Assembly (NCBI RefSeq): GCF_019802045.1
Contig: NZ_JAHVHU010000010.1
Span: forward strand, 186,001 to 250,000
Origin: Membranihabitans marinus
GTDB taxonomy: Bacteria > Bacteroidota > Bacteroidia > Chitinophagales > Saprospiraceae
Reading direction: 5' to 3'
Length of the DNA stretch: 64,000 nt
In this document: positions 44,923-54,984 of the stretch, piece after piece
Position numbering within the stretch: position 1 is the stretch's first letter
How the letters are laid out: the number at the start of each line of letters is the position of its first letter
Notes under the pieces: model-generated
Told to the model about the DNA's origin: nothing
Databases searched by the model: none
What the model saw: only the letters and a program-made list of their open reading frames with translations
Translations under genes and position numbers: made by a program

Positions 44923-47094
44923 CTACCGAACTATACTTCCAGGGCTTATATCATTCCCCGGGCTTACAAAAGCTAATTTCCCCTGACTATCTTCAGCCAT
45001 CAGGATCATTCCCTGGGATAATACACCGCGCAGTTTACGAGGAGCAAGATTCGATACGTAGACCACTTGTTGACCTATGATGGCTTCCGGATCGTATTGC
45101 TGAGCAATGCCGGATACCACAGTTCGAATCTCTCCCCCGGTATCGAGAGATATTTTCAGTAATTTATCAGCTTTCTCAATCCTGGAGGCTTCAATAATTT
45201 TTGCGACCCGCAAATCCAGTTTTTGAAAGTCATCGAAAGTGATTTCTGGTTTTTGTGGTAGAGCAGGTTGGCTTGGTTCATTAACCTCGATTTGATCCGT
45301 TTCACTTTTCGAAGCAGCCCGAGATTTCAGTTTTTCGACTTGTTCTTCCACCACTTCATCCCCGATCCGCTCAAATAAGTGAATAGGATCACCAATCTGA
45401 TGGCCCTCCGGAATAAGAGCTTCGCCTTCAGCCAGTGCACCCATCATCTCGACCAATTCCCCTTCTCCTTTTAACGCGGGAAGTCGGAGAATCTTTCGAA
45501 GTTTAGATGAGGTGAAAGGTAAAAACGGATCCAAAATCATACTTAGAGCAGCTGCATATTGCAAGGAACAATTCATCACTGCCTTTACGGTTTCCTCATC
45601 TTCCTTGATCAGTTTCCAGGGTTCATTCGCCTGCAAAATTATATTACCGGCAGAGGAAATCTCCATTATAGTCCGTAGTGCCGATCGGAATTCATACTTA
45701 CGAATCGCATTGCCATACGCATCCAGCCGGTCAAACAAATCCAACATCTCTGTATCATGCCAGATCGGCATGTCACTATTTCCACTCCCTGTAAATTCAA
45801 GATCAGGATCAAATGAGGGAACGACGCCGTCGTAATATTTGTTGGTCAGCACAACGACCCGATTAATAAAATTACCAAGATTGTTGACCAGTTCATTATT
45901 ATTGGCCTCCTGCCATCCTTTCCACGTGAACTCGGCGTCTCGTTGTTCGGGCATATTCTTATATAATACATAACGCAATACATCTTCTTTCCCCGGTAAT
46001 TCATCCAAATACTCATGAACCCAAACCGCCCAGCCTTTGGATGTTGAAAGCTTTTGACCTTCCAGGTTCAGGAACTGGTTGGCGGGTACATTTTTCGGAA
46101 GAATATAATCACCATGAATCTTAAGAATTGCCGGAAAAATCAGACAATGAAAAACAATATTGTCTTTTCCTATAAAATGGATCAACTCCGTACCTTTATC
46201 TTTCCAATACTTTTCCCAATCTGCTCCATGATCCTTTGCCCATTGCCTTGTGGCTGAGATATACCCAATCGGCGCATCCATCCACACATAAAGTTTTTTA
46301 CCTTTTGATCCCGGTATTTCTTCCGGAACATTCACCCCCCAGTCTAAATCGCGGGTCATCGACCTGGGTTGCAGTCCCTGATCAATCCAGGACATGCATT
46401 GTCCCACAACATGATTCTTCCATAAATCAGGATCGTGTTGTTTTTGTCCTTCAAGCACACCATGCTGGATCCATTCCCGCAACCATTCTTCGTTTTTATC
46501 CAACGGCAGGTACCAATGCGTAGTGCTTCTAAGTGTGGGCGCACTATTGGTCAACACAGATACCGGATCGATGAGTTCCTGAGCACTCAAAGATGCTCCG
46601 CAGGACTCACACTGATCACCATAAGCTTCGGGGTACCCGCACTTGGGACAGGTTCCCTTGATGTATCGGTCCGCCAGAAAAACACCAGCTTCTTCATCAA
46701 AGTATTGTTCGGTGGTCAGTTCTTCAAATTCACCTTTCTTATATAGGTCTCGAAAAAAGCCCTGTGAAGTTTCAGCGTGTATATCGGCTGTGGTACGGTG
46801 ATAGATATCAAATTTTACTCCGATCCTGTCAAATGATTCCTTGATCTGTTCATGGTACTTATCGACAATATCGATCGGGCGAACGTTTTCCTGACGGGCT
46901 TTCATCGATATCGCAGCTCCATATTCATCAGATCCACAAACATATAATATGTCCTTGCCCATCAATCGTTGAAAACGGGCATAGGCATCAGCGGACAAAT
47001 ACGCACCGGCCAAATGTCCTAAATGCAACGGACCATTTGCGTAGGGCAGTGCAGAGGTAATTAAATATCTATCCGGAAAGTATATGTCTTCCAT
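44923..47094 (-). CDS. metG: Methionyl-tRNA synthetase with C-terminal tRNA-binding domain
   Basis: Class I synthetase of 723 residues. The N-terminus has YANGPLHLGHLAGAY with the HIGH-type HLGH and then the four-cysteine zinc knuckle (CPKCGYPEAYGDQCESCG, ~145-165). KLSTSKGW carries the KMSKS-type loop near 340. The anticodon domain follows to about 560, and a linker and tRNA-binding OB domain (FDDFQKLDLRVAKI onwards) end the protein, as in the dimeric bacterial form. lnt follows with a 4-base gap. Confidence 0.97.
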   Translation of the reverse strand: MEDIYFPDRYLITSALPYANGPLHLGHLAGAYLSADAYARFQRLMGKDILYVCGSDEYGAAISMKARQENVRPIDIVDKYHEQIKESFDRIGVKFDIYHRTTADIHAETSQGFFRDLYKKGEFEELTTEQYFDEEAGVFLADRYIKGTCPKCGYPEAYGDQCESCGASLSAQELIDPVSVLTNSAPTLRSTTHWYLPLDKNEEWLREWIQHGVLEGQKQHDPDLWKNHVVGQCMSWIDQGLQPRSMTRDLDWGVNVPEEIPGSKGKKLYVWMDAPIGYISATRQWAKDHGADWEKYWKDKGTELIHFIGKDNIVFHCLIFPAILKIHGDYILPKNVPANQFLNLEGQKLSTSKGWAVWVHEYLDELPGKEDVLRYVLYKNMPEQRDAEFTWKGWQEANNNELVNNLGNFINRVVVLTNKYYDGVVPSFDPDLEFTGSGNSDMPIWHDTEMLDLFDRLDAYGNAIRKYEFRSALRTIMEISSAGNIILQANEPWKLIKEDEETVKAVMNCSLQYAAALSMILDPFLPFTSSKLRKILRLPALKGEGELVEMMGALAEGEALIPEGHQIGDPIHLFERIGDEVVEEQVEKLKSRAASKSETDQIEVNEPSQPALPQKPEITFDDFQKLDLRVAKIIEASRIEKADKLLKISLDTGGEIRTVVSGIAQQYDPEAIIGQQVVYVSNLAPRKLRGVLSQGMILMAEDSQGKLAFVSPGNDISPGSIVR

Positions 47095-47588
47095 CGACTG
47101 TATTGTTTATTCCAAGTAAATAATTCATCCACCCATCCTTCTATACACTGTCATCCCGGGTATTCTTCGTTCATTGTGTATCTAAATGATAGCGGTACAA
47201 AGTCACCTAATCCATTTTTTATCGGCGTATGAAACACGAACACAAAACCCTATACTACAATTCATTGTATTCTTTTCAGAGCACCATTCACACTTCTGGC
47301 GTGTACATTCGGGTGTTCTCCAGTTTCAGTCCGGCGCAAATATATAAAGATCTTAGCCTTCATGCACTATATCTTTCCAACAAATGGAAGTTTGGCATCA
47401 TCAATCCCCGGTTCTTATTATTATCCAACTCAATCGAACCTGTCACGCTAAAACTTGAAAAATAAGCTATAGTTGAATGTTGTTCTTAATAGTGGCTACT
47501 AGAGACTATCCTTTCCGGATCATTTGGAGATAGATATACGCGTGGACATTCTAATTTTCGAGCAATTCTGCCCTTCCAGGTTAACAGA
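47095..47588. other. 494-base intergenic region upstream of metG
   Basis: It carries the metG promoter on its left side and lies beyond the end of the GH57 gene on its right. No tRNA-like cloverleaf, T-box or SAM-riboswitch motif was recognised. A 78-codon open frame (47229-47465) has no recognisable product and atypical composition and is left unannotated. Confidence 0.4.
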
Positions 47589-48866
47589 TTATGGAACTTT
47601 CAGATCTTTCAATTCCTTTATTTTAGCTTCCAATTGTTCGATTTCTTCGTGGATATTTCCTGAGCTGCTTTTCTGATCAGCCAAATGTTTATCCACTTCC
47701 AATTTAAAATCAGCTAATACATTCATAAAGTTAATGAAAGCATCATAGGGTGATTCATAAGGGTTGAAGTATTTATGTACGTCCCCATCACTAAACCATT
47801 TGGTGCATTGATAATAAAAATGATCACTGGTCTGAAGCAGGTTCCAATCATGGCGCAATTTGGGATCAGAAACATTTTTCATTTTTTCTTCGAGTTGGTA
47901 CAGTCGGTCAAAAGCTTCGTTTTGCATCTCATTACCCAACCATGCAGTCAAATCTCGCTCCTCGTCTGCCCAGGATATGGGATAACGAACGTGCATGGGT
48001 GATATGGGTTGAAATTGATCCACTACCTCAGCGGGTGTCAAAAACTGGAAATCGCTGTTTTCAAAAACCTGTTCTGGCAATTTTCGCAAAAAATCAAAAA
48101 TTCCAGTCTCCTTCCATTGGTGTTCTCCAAATGTTTCGTAATCCATGAACAGATTGACAATTTCTTCGCTCGGATTGAGGGCATTGAGCCAACCCACAAA
48201 TTTTTCTGTTGTCAACGGCCATTCTTCCCACCCCTGATTGGAGAACCGAAATGCTATATCATCGCTTAGAGTAAAATTTTTAAGTAGAAGTTTCAACTGC
48301 GGGCTGCTCGCACTCGTGTACAAATAATTGGGGCTACGCCAACCCATAATGTGTTTGGCTCCTTCCGACAACTGAGCCTTATACCCCATCGCTGCGACCA
48401 TATCACTGATATCATCCGAGTAGATCAGCTCTGTATTTCGAAATATTGTCGGAGTCTTTCCAAACAGTTCCTGCACCATAGCTACTTGTGATTCGACCTG
48501 GCGTTTAAATTCTGTTTCACTTTTGAGTGAGCTCATGGAGTGGGCATACGTTTCAGCCAGAAATTCTACACATCCGGTATCTGCCAATTTTCGAAAAGAC
48601 TCAATGACTTCTGGTGCATACTCTTTAAACTGGGTCATGACTGTCCCACTTAAGGAAAAAGCAATTTTGAACTTTGATCCATATTTTTCAATGAGATCCA
48701 ACATTAGCTTATTGGTTGGCAGGTAGCATTTGTCAGCCACTTTCCGAAGTATGGTTCGATTCGCAAAATCATCGAAATAGTTGTGATTTTTGCCAATGTC
48801 AAAAAAACGGTATTGCCGCAATCGATAGGGTTGATGAACCTGAAAATAGAAACAAATAGCTTTCAT
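47589..48866 (-). CDS. GH57 family alpha-amylase-type glycosidase
   Basis: Cytoplasmic glycoside hydrolase of 425 residues with no signal peptide. The GH57 motifs are visible in order: HQPYR at residue 11, ETYAH near 107, the catalytic glutamate in FRNTELIYSD (E146), and the acid/base aspartate in FMDYETFGEHQW (D242). The last ~70 residues hold a coiled-coil-like segment (EIEQLEAKIKEL). Retaining GH57 enzymes act on alpha-1,4-glucans. It overlaps the glycosyltransferase gene by 4 bases, and debranching enzyme lies beyond, so it belongs to a glycogen operon. Confidence 0.92.
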   Translation of the reverse strand: MKAICFYFQVHQPYRLRQYRFFDIGKNHNYFDDFANRTILRKVADKCYLPTNKLMLDLIEKYGSKFKIAFSLSGTVMTQFKEYAPEVIESFRKLADTGCVEFLAETYAHSMSSLKSETEFKRQVESQVAMVQELFGKTPTIFRNTELIYSDDISDMVAAMGYKAQLSEGAKHIMGWRSPNYLYTSASSPQLKLLLKNFTLSDDIAFRFSNQGWEEWPLTTEKFVGWLNALNPSEEIVNLFMDYETFGEHQWKETGIFDFLRKLPEQVFENSDFQFLTPAEVVDQFQPISPMHVRYPISWADEERDLTAWLGNEMQNEAFDRLYQLEEKMKNVSDPKLRHDWNLLQTSDHFYYQCTKWFSDGDVHKYFNPYESPYDAFINFMNVLADFKLEVDKHLADQKSSSGNIHEEIEQLEAKIKELKDLKVP

Positions 48867-50167
48867 ATCGTATCGGAATTTCTTGAGTTTAATAATTGTT
48901 CGTATAATTTCTTGACCTCATAGGCCGCATTCTCCCACTTTAGCGTGTAGACTTCCGTTTGTCCATGCTGCTTAAAAGTATACGTCAATGCCGGGTATTT
49001 CAAAATACCATGGATGGCATCGGCAATCGCATCGACATCCCAAAAATCAACTTTTATCGCATGGTCCAAAATTTCTGCAACACCGGACTGCTTGGAAATA
49101 ATCACAGGTACGCTGGAGCGCATAGCTTCCAATGGACTAATGCCAAACGGTTCTGAGACCGAAGGCATGACATATACATCGCTCATTCGAAACATCATAG
49201 GCACATCGTCTCCTTTGAGGAAACCCGTAAAATGAAAGTTCATGGCAATATTGAGCTCGGCAACCCGACGAACCATTTTATTCATCATATCGCCACTTCC
49301 TGCCATCACAAACCGAACATCAGGAACACGCTCGAGAACCTTTTTTGCAGCTTCAATAAAATATTCCGGCCCTTTTTGATAGGTGATCCTTCCCAGAAAA
49401 GTCACTATTTTTTCAGGTGTATTGCGTTTAACCTGGCCCATGTGATCCCCTTCAGAAAAATCTACCGCATTGTGCACTGTAAAAACCTTTTCCGGATCAA
49501 TTCCATACTTATTGATGACGATGTTCCGTGTTAAATTACTGACTGCAATGACCAGATCTGCGGCTTCCATCCCCATTTTCTCAATTTGGTGGACCACCGG
49601 ATTAACATTCTCCCCACTTCGATCGTATTCGGTGGCATGAACGTGTATAGCTAAGGGTTTGCCTGAAGCCTTCTTGGCAGCGATACCCGCTGGATAGGCC
49701 AACCAGTCGTGCGCATGTATAATATCAAAATCCTCCTGATGGCCCAGACTTGATCCGATCAAGGCATACCGGGACACCTCTCCGAGTAAATCCTTGGTGT
49801 ATTCTCCAGAAAAAGTAAGCTTTTGATTCCCATGGATGATGTCTTCTGAAGTTTTACTAATTGTATCTCCCTCGTGAACTCTTTTGTATTCTTCAGGATC
49901 CATATATGGAACCAGAGCGGAGGATACCTCGATATACTTAAAATGATCTTTAAAATATTTAAGGTCCTGTCGTCGAACAGTGACTGCCACATCTTCTGCG
50001 GAAATCAACTTAATTTTGCTTTTCTCTTCATCCCCATGCGTTTTGGGTACCACAAAGATGATATCAAGATCCTGTTGCAGCATGCCTTTGGTCAATCCGT
50101 AACAAGCCGTTCCCAAACCCCCACTAATATGGGGTGGAAATTCCCATCCAAACATTAGAACACGCAT
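48863..50167 (-). CDS. GT4-type glycosyltransferase, glycogen synthase-like
   Basis: The 434 residues resemble retaining GT-B transferases of the glycogen/starch-synthase group. The N-terminal MFGWEFPPHISGGLGTACYGL fits the acceptor-binding KxGGL-type loop. The C-terminal domain has FLGRITYQKGPEYFIEA, VMAGSGDMMNK and the SEPFGISPLEAMRSSVPVI nucleotide-sugar motif with the conserved glutamate pair. It probably elongates alpha-glucan from a nucleotide glucose; whether the donor is ADP- or UDP-glucose cannot be told. It sits between the debranching enzyme (3-base gap) and GH57 (4-base overlap). No glgC or glgB is in the window. Confidence 0.87.
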   Translation of the reverse strand: MRVLMFGWEFPPHISGGLGTACYGLTKGMLQQDLDIIFVVPKTHGDEEKSKIKLISAEDVAVTVRRQDLKYFKDHFKYIEVSSALVPYMDPEEYKRVHEGDTISKTSEDIIHGNQKLTFSGEYTKDLLGEVSRYALIGSSLGHQEDFDIIHAHDWLAYPAGIAAKKASGKPLAIHVHATEYDRSGENVNPVVHQIEKMGMEAADLVIAVSNLTRNIVINKYGIDPEKVFTVHNAVDFSEGDHMGQVKRNTPEKIVTFLGRITYQKGPEYFIEAAKKVLERVPDVRFVMAGSGDMMNKMVRRVAELNIAMNFHFTGFLKGDDVPMMFRMSDVYVMPSVSEPFGISPLEAMRSSVPVIISKQSGVAEILDHAIKVDFWDVDAIADAIHGILKYPALTYTFKQHGQTEVYTLKWENAAYEVKKLYEQLLNSRNSDTI

Positions 50168-50170
50168 AGT

Positions 50171-52117
50171 TTAATTTTTCTCTTTTTGAACAAATTTCAA
50201 TATTCGGATAACTTCAGCCACACTCCAGGCTTGTGAGATCGCTCCTTTCGGACGATGAGGTGGATCACCGTCATAGATTTCAGCGATTGAAGCAATTCCA
50301 TAGGTGGTCATGTCTTCATTAAACGTATTCATCAGATCATCAGCAAGTTGAAAGGAATCTTCCCGGCCTCGGACCTTGATGTGGGATGTAAAAAAATGAC
50401 CGAGCAACCATGGCCACACCGTTCCCTGGTGGTAAGCTTTGTCCCGGTTTCTTTGATCTCCGTAATATTCACCAATGTAAGCCGGATTTTTAGGTGATAA
50501 AGTTCTAAGACCTTTTTTGGTGTACAGCTCAGAACGAATCCGGTCTACCACATGACGTTGCTCGGAAGGCGGCACTAATGAAAAAGGGAGAGATATAGCG
50601 AAAATCTGGTTCGGCCGCATTGCCGTATTTTGTCCTTTGTGATCCACATAGTCCGCGAGATACCGGCCTTTATCATACCAAAATACATCCATAAAATGAT
50701 CCTCGATTAAGCCCGGGATACTCTTCCACTTTTTCACAAAAGATTGATCTCCATTTAATTCGGCCATATCCAGCGTAAAACGGATAGCATTGTACCACAG
50801 TGCACAAATCTCCACCGCATAACCAGTCCTTGGGGTGACTGGCACCCCGTCTACTACCGCATCCATCCAGGTCAATGCTACTCCAGATTCGCCCTGCCAT
50901 ATGAGACCGTTATCATCCATGTGTACCGAATAGATGCCACCGTTCCGGTAGGTCGACAAAATCTTTTTCATGGTTTTACTGTACTTTTTCCAGATCATCG
51001 CGGGCTGGTCGTCGACCATCAGGTAGCGCTGCAATACCCAGAAAAACCAAAGCGGTGCATCCACGGAATTAAAAAGCACTTTCCCCTTATTTCCCGTATT
51101 AGGGAAAAATCCATCTTTCATTTCACTGATCAGGGAATCTAGAACTTTGATGCAGGTCTCAGTATCACCTAAGCTCAATGTAAGTCCGGGCAACGCAATA
51201 AAGGTATCCCGTCCCCATCGACCGAACCAGGGGAACCCGGCCACTACCTGAGTCATTTTGTCCCTGTGGACAATAAATTGAGAGGCTGCATTTCTCAAAC
51301 AATTCTCAAAATCATCTTTTGGGGGTCGCAGACTAACTTCTTTTTTAAAATTGGAAGTAATGGTACGGGTTTTGACCTCCCCGGTGGAAGCAGAAAATAT
51401 CAATTGATCACCTTCTTTCAATCCCACCTCAAAGTAACCAGGAACAAGAAGATCTTCATGCCCCGGATAACCGCGCGCAATCTCTTCTTTGTATTCTATT
51501 TTATGGTACCATTCGGGCGAAGAAATCCAGGACGATTTTTTATTAAGTTGCAGATAAAGCCGTGGAAACCCTTTATACAATTTAAAAGACACACCGTTTT
51601 CAGCTTGCTCATATTTTGTATTGGCTGTCATGTTCGCATGAGTGAGATCGTGCGTTCGCCGAAACGCTAAAAACGGTTTCATTCGCATCTTTAAGGACGC
51701 TGGTGCTTTATCAACCGTATAGCGGATCATTAAATTTTCCTTTTTATGCGCAAATAGGAGTTCCTTTTTCAGGATTATATTGCCCACTCTGTACCACAAA
51801 GTAGGCGTCGGCGCATACTTAAAGTCAATCAAATATTTGTGACCACGGGGACTGTATATTTTAGGGTATTTGTGAATTCCAAGATTAAAACTTCGCTCTT
51901 CGGTGATGATGGTCTCGTCCAAAGAAGAAAGAAGAACAAAATTCTCATAGTTAAAGGCTTCCAGCGGTAACACCATCAAACCATGGTATTTCCTCGTATT
52001 GCAAAGCGGCAAACTGGTCGACAGATACCCGCCCGCTCGATTGGTACTTAAAATTTCCCGGTTCAGCGAGTACTCCAAGTTGACAAGCGATTCCTTATCA
52101 AAAGATAAATAATCCAT
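50171..52117 (-). CDS. Glycogen debranching enzyme (amylo-alpha-1,6-glucosidase type)
   Basis: The 648 residues match the bacterial GDE family (GH133-like). The N-terminal part (about 1-270) is a beta-rich domain beginning NREILSTNRAGGYLSTSLPL. The (alpha/alpha)6 barrel starts near 280 with VVAGFPWFGRWGRDTFIALPGL, the family signature holding the catalytic aspartate. Later come WMDAVVDGVPVTPRTGYAVEI and YHQGTVWPWLLGHF. It removes 1,6-branches during glycogen breakdown. It is the first gene of the minus-strand glycogen operon. Confidence 0.93.
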   Translation of the reverse strand: MDYLSFDKESLVNLEYSLNREILSTNRAGGYLSTSLPLCNTRKYHGLMVLPLEAFNYENFVLLSSLDETIITEERSFNLGIHKYPKIYSPRGHKYLIDFKYAPTPTLWYRVGNIILKKELLFAHKKENLMIRYTVDKAPASLKMRMKPFLAFRRTHDLTHANMTANTKYEQAENGVSFKLYKGFPRLYLQLNKKSSWISSPEWYHKIEYKEEIARGYPGHEDLLVPGYFEVGLKEGDQLIFSASTGEVKTRTITSNFKKEVSLRPPKDDFENCLRNAASQFIVHRDKMTQVVAGFPWFGRWGRDTFIALPGLTLSLGDTETCIKVLDSLISEMKDGFFPNTGNKGKVLFNSVDAPLWFFWVLQRYLMVDDQPAMIWKKYSKTMKKILSTYRNGGIYSVHMDDNGLIWQGESGVALTWMDAVVDGVPVTPRTGYAVEICALWYNAIRFTLDMAELNGDQSFVKKWKSIPGLIEDHFMDVFWYDKGRYLADYVDHKGQNTAMRPNQIFAISLPFSLVPPSEQRHVVDRIRSELYTKKGLRTLSPKNPAYIGEYYGDQRNRDKAYHQGTVWPWLLGHFFTSHIKVRGREDSFQLADDLMNTFNEDMTTYGIASIAEIYDGDPPHRPKGAISQAWSVAEVIRILKFVQKEKN

Positions 52118-52247
52118 AGGTTCTTTGTAGGTTAACTAATTCAGATCTAAAAGATATGAAATGTTACCATTCTTTCCCCCTATTTCCTTAAAATAATTTT
52201 AACAGAAGCGCATGTGAGCATATCGTATTAATAAAAACACTTATGTT

Positions 52248-52904
52248 TTAGTCTTTGGAAACATGGCGATTTTCCAAAACCTGATAGATCTCATCCAGCG
52301 AAATATTTTTATTCACCAATAGGACAGAAAAATGATACAACAAATCTGCTGCCTCTCCTTTAAATAAGATATCGTTGGAATCTTTGGCCTCGATGACCAG
52401 TTCAACCGCTTCCTCTCCTACTTTTTGGGCTATCTTATTAATTCCCTTATCAAAAAGATGATTGGTATAGCTTCCCGCCTTTGGATTGTTTTTCCGATCC
52501 AATATGATATTCTCTAATTGCTTCAAATCAAATTTTTTATCCAGCGAACGAATATTCCCGGCCTCTGATCGCTTGGGCTGATCAAAACATGTTCGCTGAC
52601 CAGTATGACACACTGGTCCCTGAGGTGTAGCCCATACCAATATGGTGTCGTCGTCACAATCCAAATAAGCTTCTTTGAAAATCAAAAAGTTTTCAGAGGT
52701 CTCGCCCTTGGTCCACAGTCGTTGTTTGGACCGGCTGAAGAAAGTCACCTTTCCTTCATCCAGGGTCTTCAATAGGCTGCCGGCATTCATGTATCCGAGC
52801 ATCAACACCTCCATCGTATCCGGATCCTGTATGATGGCAGGTACCAAACCCTCCCCTTTGTCAAAATTAACCGCTTCAATATTTTTCTTCGTGATCTTTT
52901 TCAT
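52248..52904 (-). CDS. hisI: Bifunctional phosphoribosyl-AMP cyclohydrolase / phosphoribosyl-ATP pyrophosphatase
   Basis: HisIE fusion for steps 2 and 3 of histidine synthesis. The 218 residues have the HisI half (~1-115): VTFFSRSKQRLWTKGE, then CDDDTILV and CHTGQRTCF, whose cysteines bind zinc. The HisE half follows from ~120: LEQLENIILDRK, then KVGEEAVELVIEAK and ADLLYHFSVLL. It is the last gene of the his operon, 18 bases after hisF. Confidence 0.96.
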   Translation of the reverse strand: MKKITKKNIEAVNFDKGEGLVPAIIQDPDTMEVLMLGYMNAGSLLKTLDEGKVTFFSRSKQRLWTKGETSENFLIFKEAYLDCDDDTILVWATPQGPVCHTGQRTCFDQPKRSEAGNIRSLDKKFDLKQLENIILDRKNNPKAGSYTNHLFDKGINKIAQKVGEEAVELVIEAKDSNDILFKGEAADLLYHFSVLLVNKNISLDEIYQVLENRHVSKD

Positions 52905-52922
52905 ATCGTTGTTTTGAATGGT

Positions 52923-53675
52923 TCATCGAACCGTCACCCCGTGATTAATTAAATATTCTTTCAAATCCGGTACAGGAACTTCATTGAAGTGAAAAATCGA
53001 AGCAGCTAATGCCGCATCGGCGGCACCGGCTTCAAAAAGTTCCAGGAAGTGTTGTTTTTTGCCTGCTCCACCCGAAGCTATTAACGGAATGCCAAGTTGG
53101 TCATTCAATTTTTTTAGTGCTTCCAGCGCAAAGCCTTTTTTCGTCCCATCATGGTCCATCGACGTAAAAAGAATCTCTCCGGCACCTCGGTCTTCACACT
53201 CGGAAGCCCACTCAAAAAGATCTAAATCTGTTTTTTTAGTACCGCCCGCCGTATGGATAAACCACTTACCGTCCACCTCACGGGCATCCACAGCTACTAC
53301 GATACATTGTGCGCCGAAAGCACGGCTGGCTTCATTGATCAGATCAGGATGGTTTACTGCCGCAGAATTCATAGCAACTTTGTCAGCACCATGCTCCAGG
53401 GCCACTCCTATATCTTCGATTGACTTTATCCCACCCCCGATGGTAAACGGAATATTAATGTGCTCAGCCACTTTACGCGCCAACTCCGCAATGGTTTTTC
53501 GTTTTTCGAGTGTTGCGGTAATATCAAGAAAAACCAGTTCATCGGCCCCTTGTTCACTGTAACGCATTCCAAGTTCCACCGGATCTCCGGCATCAATCAA
53601 ATCCACAAAATTGACCCCCTTAACCGTCCGGCCGTTTTTGACATCAAGACAAGGAATAATTCGTTTGGCTATCAT
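52923..53675 (-). CDS. hisF: Imidazole glycerol phosphate synthase cyclase subunit
   Basis: TIM-barrel cyclase of 250 residues that takes ammonia from HisH to make imidazole glycerol phosphate. It starts [21 protein letters not shown], which holds the catalytic aspartate in CLDV. Later are [19 protein letters not shown] (second aspartate near 130) and [12 protein letters not shown]. It overlaps hisA by 4 bases. Confidence 0.97.
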   Translation of the reverse strand: MIAKRIIPCLDVKNGRTVKGVNFVDLIDAGDPVELGMRYSEQGADELVFLDITATLEKRKTIAELARKVAEHINIPFTIGGGIKSIEDIGVALEHGADKVAMNSAAVNHPDLINEASRAFGAQCIVVAVDAREVDGKWFIHTAGGTKKTDLDLFEWASECEDRGAGEILFTSMDHDGTKKGFALEALKKLNDQLGIPLIASGGAGKKQHFLELFEAGAADAALAASIFHFNEVPVPDLKEYLINHGVTVR

Positions 53676-54391
53676 AGGATATAATTTTCTAAATCTTTTA
53701 AACTAATGGCTTTTTCATATATGGCTTTGCCAATAATGGTTCCTTCACAGCCTATTTCTTCCATCTTCAGGACATCATCCATGTGTCGAATCCCACCACT
53801 AGCAATCAGTTTGACACCTGGCGTCTCTTTAAGAATAGATTGGTATTTTTCCGTTGAAGGACCTTGCATCATACCATCTTTATCAATATCAGTACAAAGT
53901 ACGTATTCGATTCCGCTTTCATGATATTCCCCAATCACTTGCTCGACATTAATATCCGTTGTTTCCAGCCAGCCTCCTACGGCTATTTTTCCCTTCCGCG
54001 CATCCGCTCCAAGCACAACGGCCTCTGAACCATGCTCCCCGAGAATTTCAAAAAACAGTTCCTTATTCTTAAACGCCAGACTGCCGATCACCGCTTGACG
54101 GCCCCCGCACTCCAAAATAATATCGACATCTTTCCGGTTCCGGATCCCTCCTCCAAAATCAATTTTCAAATTGGTTTTGGAGACCAGTTTCTCTAATACC
54201 CCATAGTTGACAATCTCCCCTGCTTTCGCTCCATCCAGATCAACCAGATGGAGATATTCAATTCCATGATCCTCAAAAGCTTTTGCCATTTCCAGGGGAT
54301 CATCATGATAAATGGTTTTCTGATCATAATCACCTTTCACCAACCGAACACACTTCCCGTCAATAACGTCTATGGCAGGGATAATTCGCAT
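53672..54391 (-). CDS. hisA: ProFAR isomerase
   Basis: Phosphoribosylformimino-5-aminoimidazole carboxamide ribotide isomerase of 239 residues, TIM-barrel half-sibling of HisF. It begins [21 protein letters not shown], with the catalytic aspartate in AIDV, and has [14 protein letters not shown] and [12 protein letters not shown] (second aspartate), then [12 protein letters not shown]. It is 2 bases from hisH and overlaps hisF. Confidence 0.97.
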   Translation of the reverse strand: MRIIPAIDVIDGKCVRLVKGDYDQKTIYHDDPLEMAKAFEDHGIEYLHLVDLDGAKAGEIVNYGVLEKLVSKTNLKIDFGGGIRNRKDVDIILECGGRQAVIGSLAFKNKELFFEILGEHGSEAVVLGADARKGKIAVGGWLETTDINVEQVIGEYHESGIEYVLCTDIDKDGMMQGPSTEKYQSILKETPGVKLIASGGIRHMDDVLKMEEIGCEGTIIGKAIYEKAISLKDLENYIL

Positions 54392-54393
54392 AA

Positions 54394-54984
54394 TTATAAG
54401 TTTATAAAATTGTTCAATAAAAGCTGCCCCACAACGCCGGATTTCTCCGGGTGAAACTGGGTGGCCATGTAATTATCGCGGGCAATGGAAGATGCAAAAC
54501 TCAGCCCATAGGTTGTCTGACCGATGGTACTTTCAGACTGTGCAGCGTAGAAGCTGTGTACAAAATAGAAATAAGAATCTTGCGCTATATCTTTAAACAA
54601 TGGGTGGTCATTGAAGGATACCGTATTCCAGCCCATATGGGGCACCTTCAGTCCAGCTTTTTCTGGAAACCGTCGAACCGGTAAATCAAATACATTCAAA
54701 CAATCCACATCACCTTCTTCCGAATGTCGGCACATCAATTGCAAACCAAGACATATACCCAAGAAAGGTTTATTGTAAGATTGTATCAGTGTATCGAGCT
54801 GGTGTTTCTTAAGATGAGCCATCGTTGTACTGGCTTCTCCCACGCCCGGAAAAATGATCTTTTCAGCATGGTACAGCCGGTCCGGATCATTGGATAATAA
54901 AGGCTTCACACCTATCCGATCCAGAGCGAAAAGCACCGATTGAATATTACCGGCGTTGTAATCGATGACTGCGATTTCTTTCAT
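54394..54984 (-). CDS. hisH: Imidazole glycerol phosphate synthase glutaminase subunit
   Basis: Class I glutamine amidotransferase of 196 residues that supplies ammonia to HisF. It starts IAVIDYNAGNIQSV; the nucleophile lies in PFLGICLGLQLM (cysteine near 77), and the His-Glu pair in ATQFHPEKSG near 180. It shares 4 bases with hisB and lies 2 bases from hisA. Confidence 0.97.
   Translation of the reverse strand: MKEIAVIDYNAGNIQSVLFALDRIGVKPLLSNDPDRLYHAEKIIFPGVGEASTTMAHLKKHQLDTLIQSYNKPFLGICLGLQLMCRHSEEGDVDCLNVFDLPVRRFPEKAGLKVPHMGWNTVSFNDHPLFKDIAQDSYFYFVHSFYAAQSESTIGQTTYGLSFASSIARDNYMATQFHPEKSGVVGQLLLNNFINL

Noticed and set aside
47229-47465. 78-codon open frame on the plus strand in the metG upstream spacer
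   Set aside because: No recognisable product, no ribosome or promoter signal; likely chance.
47095-47588. Possible tRNA or SAM-type riboswitch before metG
   Set aside because: No GTTCRANNC arm, cloverleaf or riboswitch core could be found by reading both strands.
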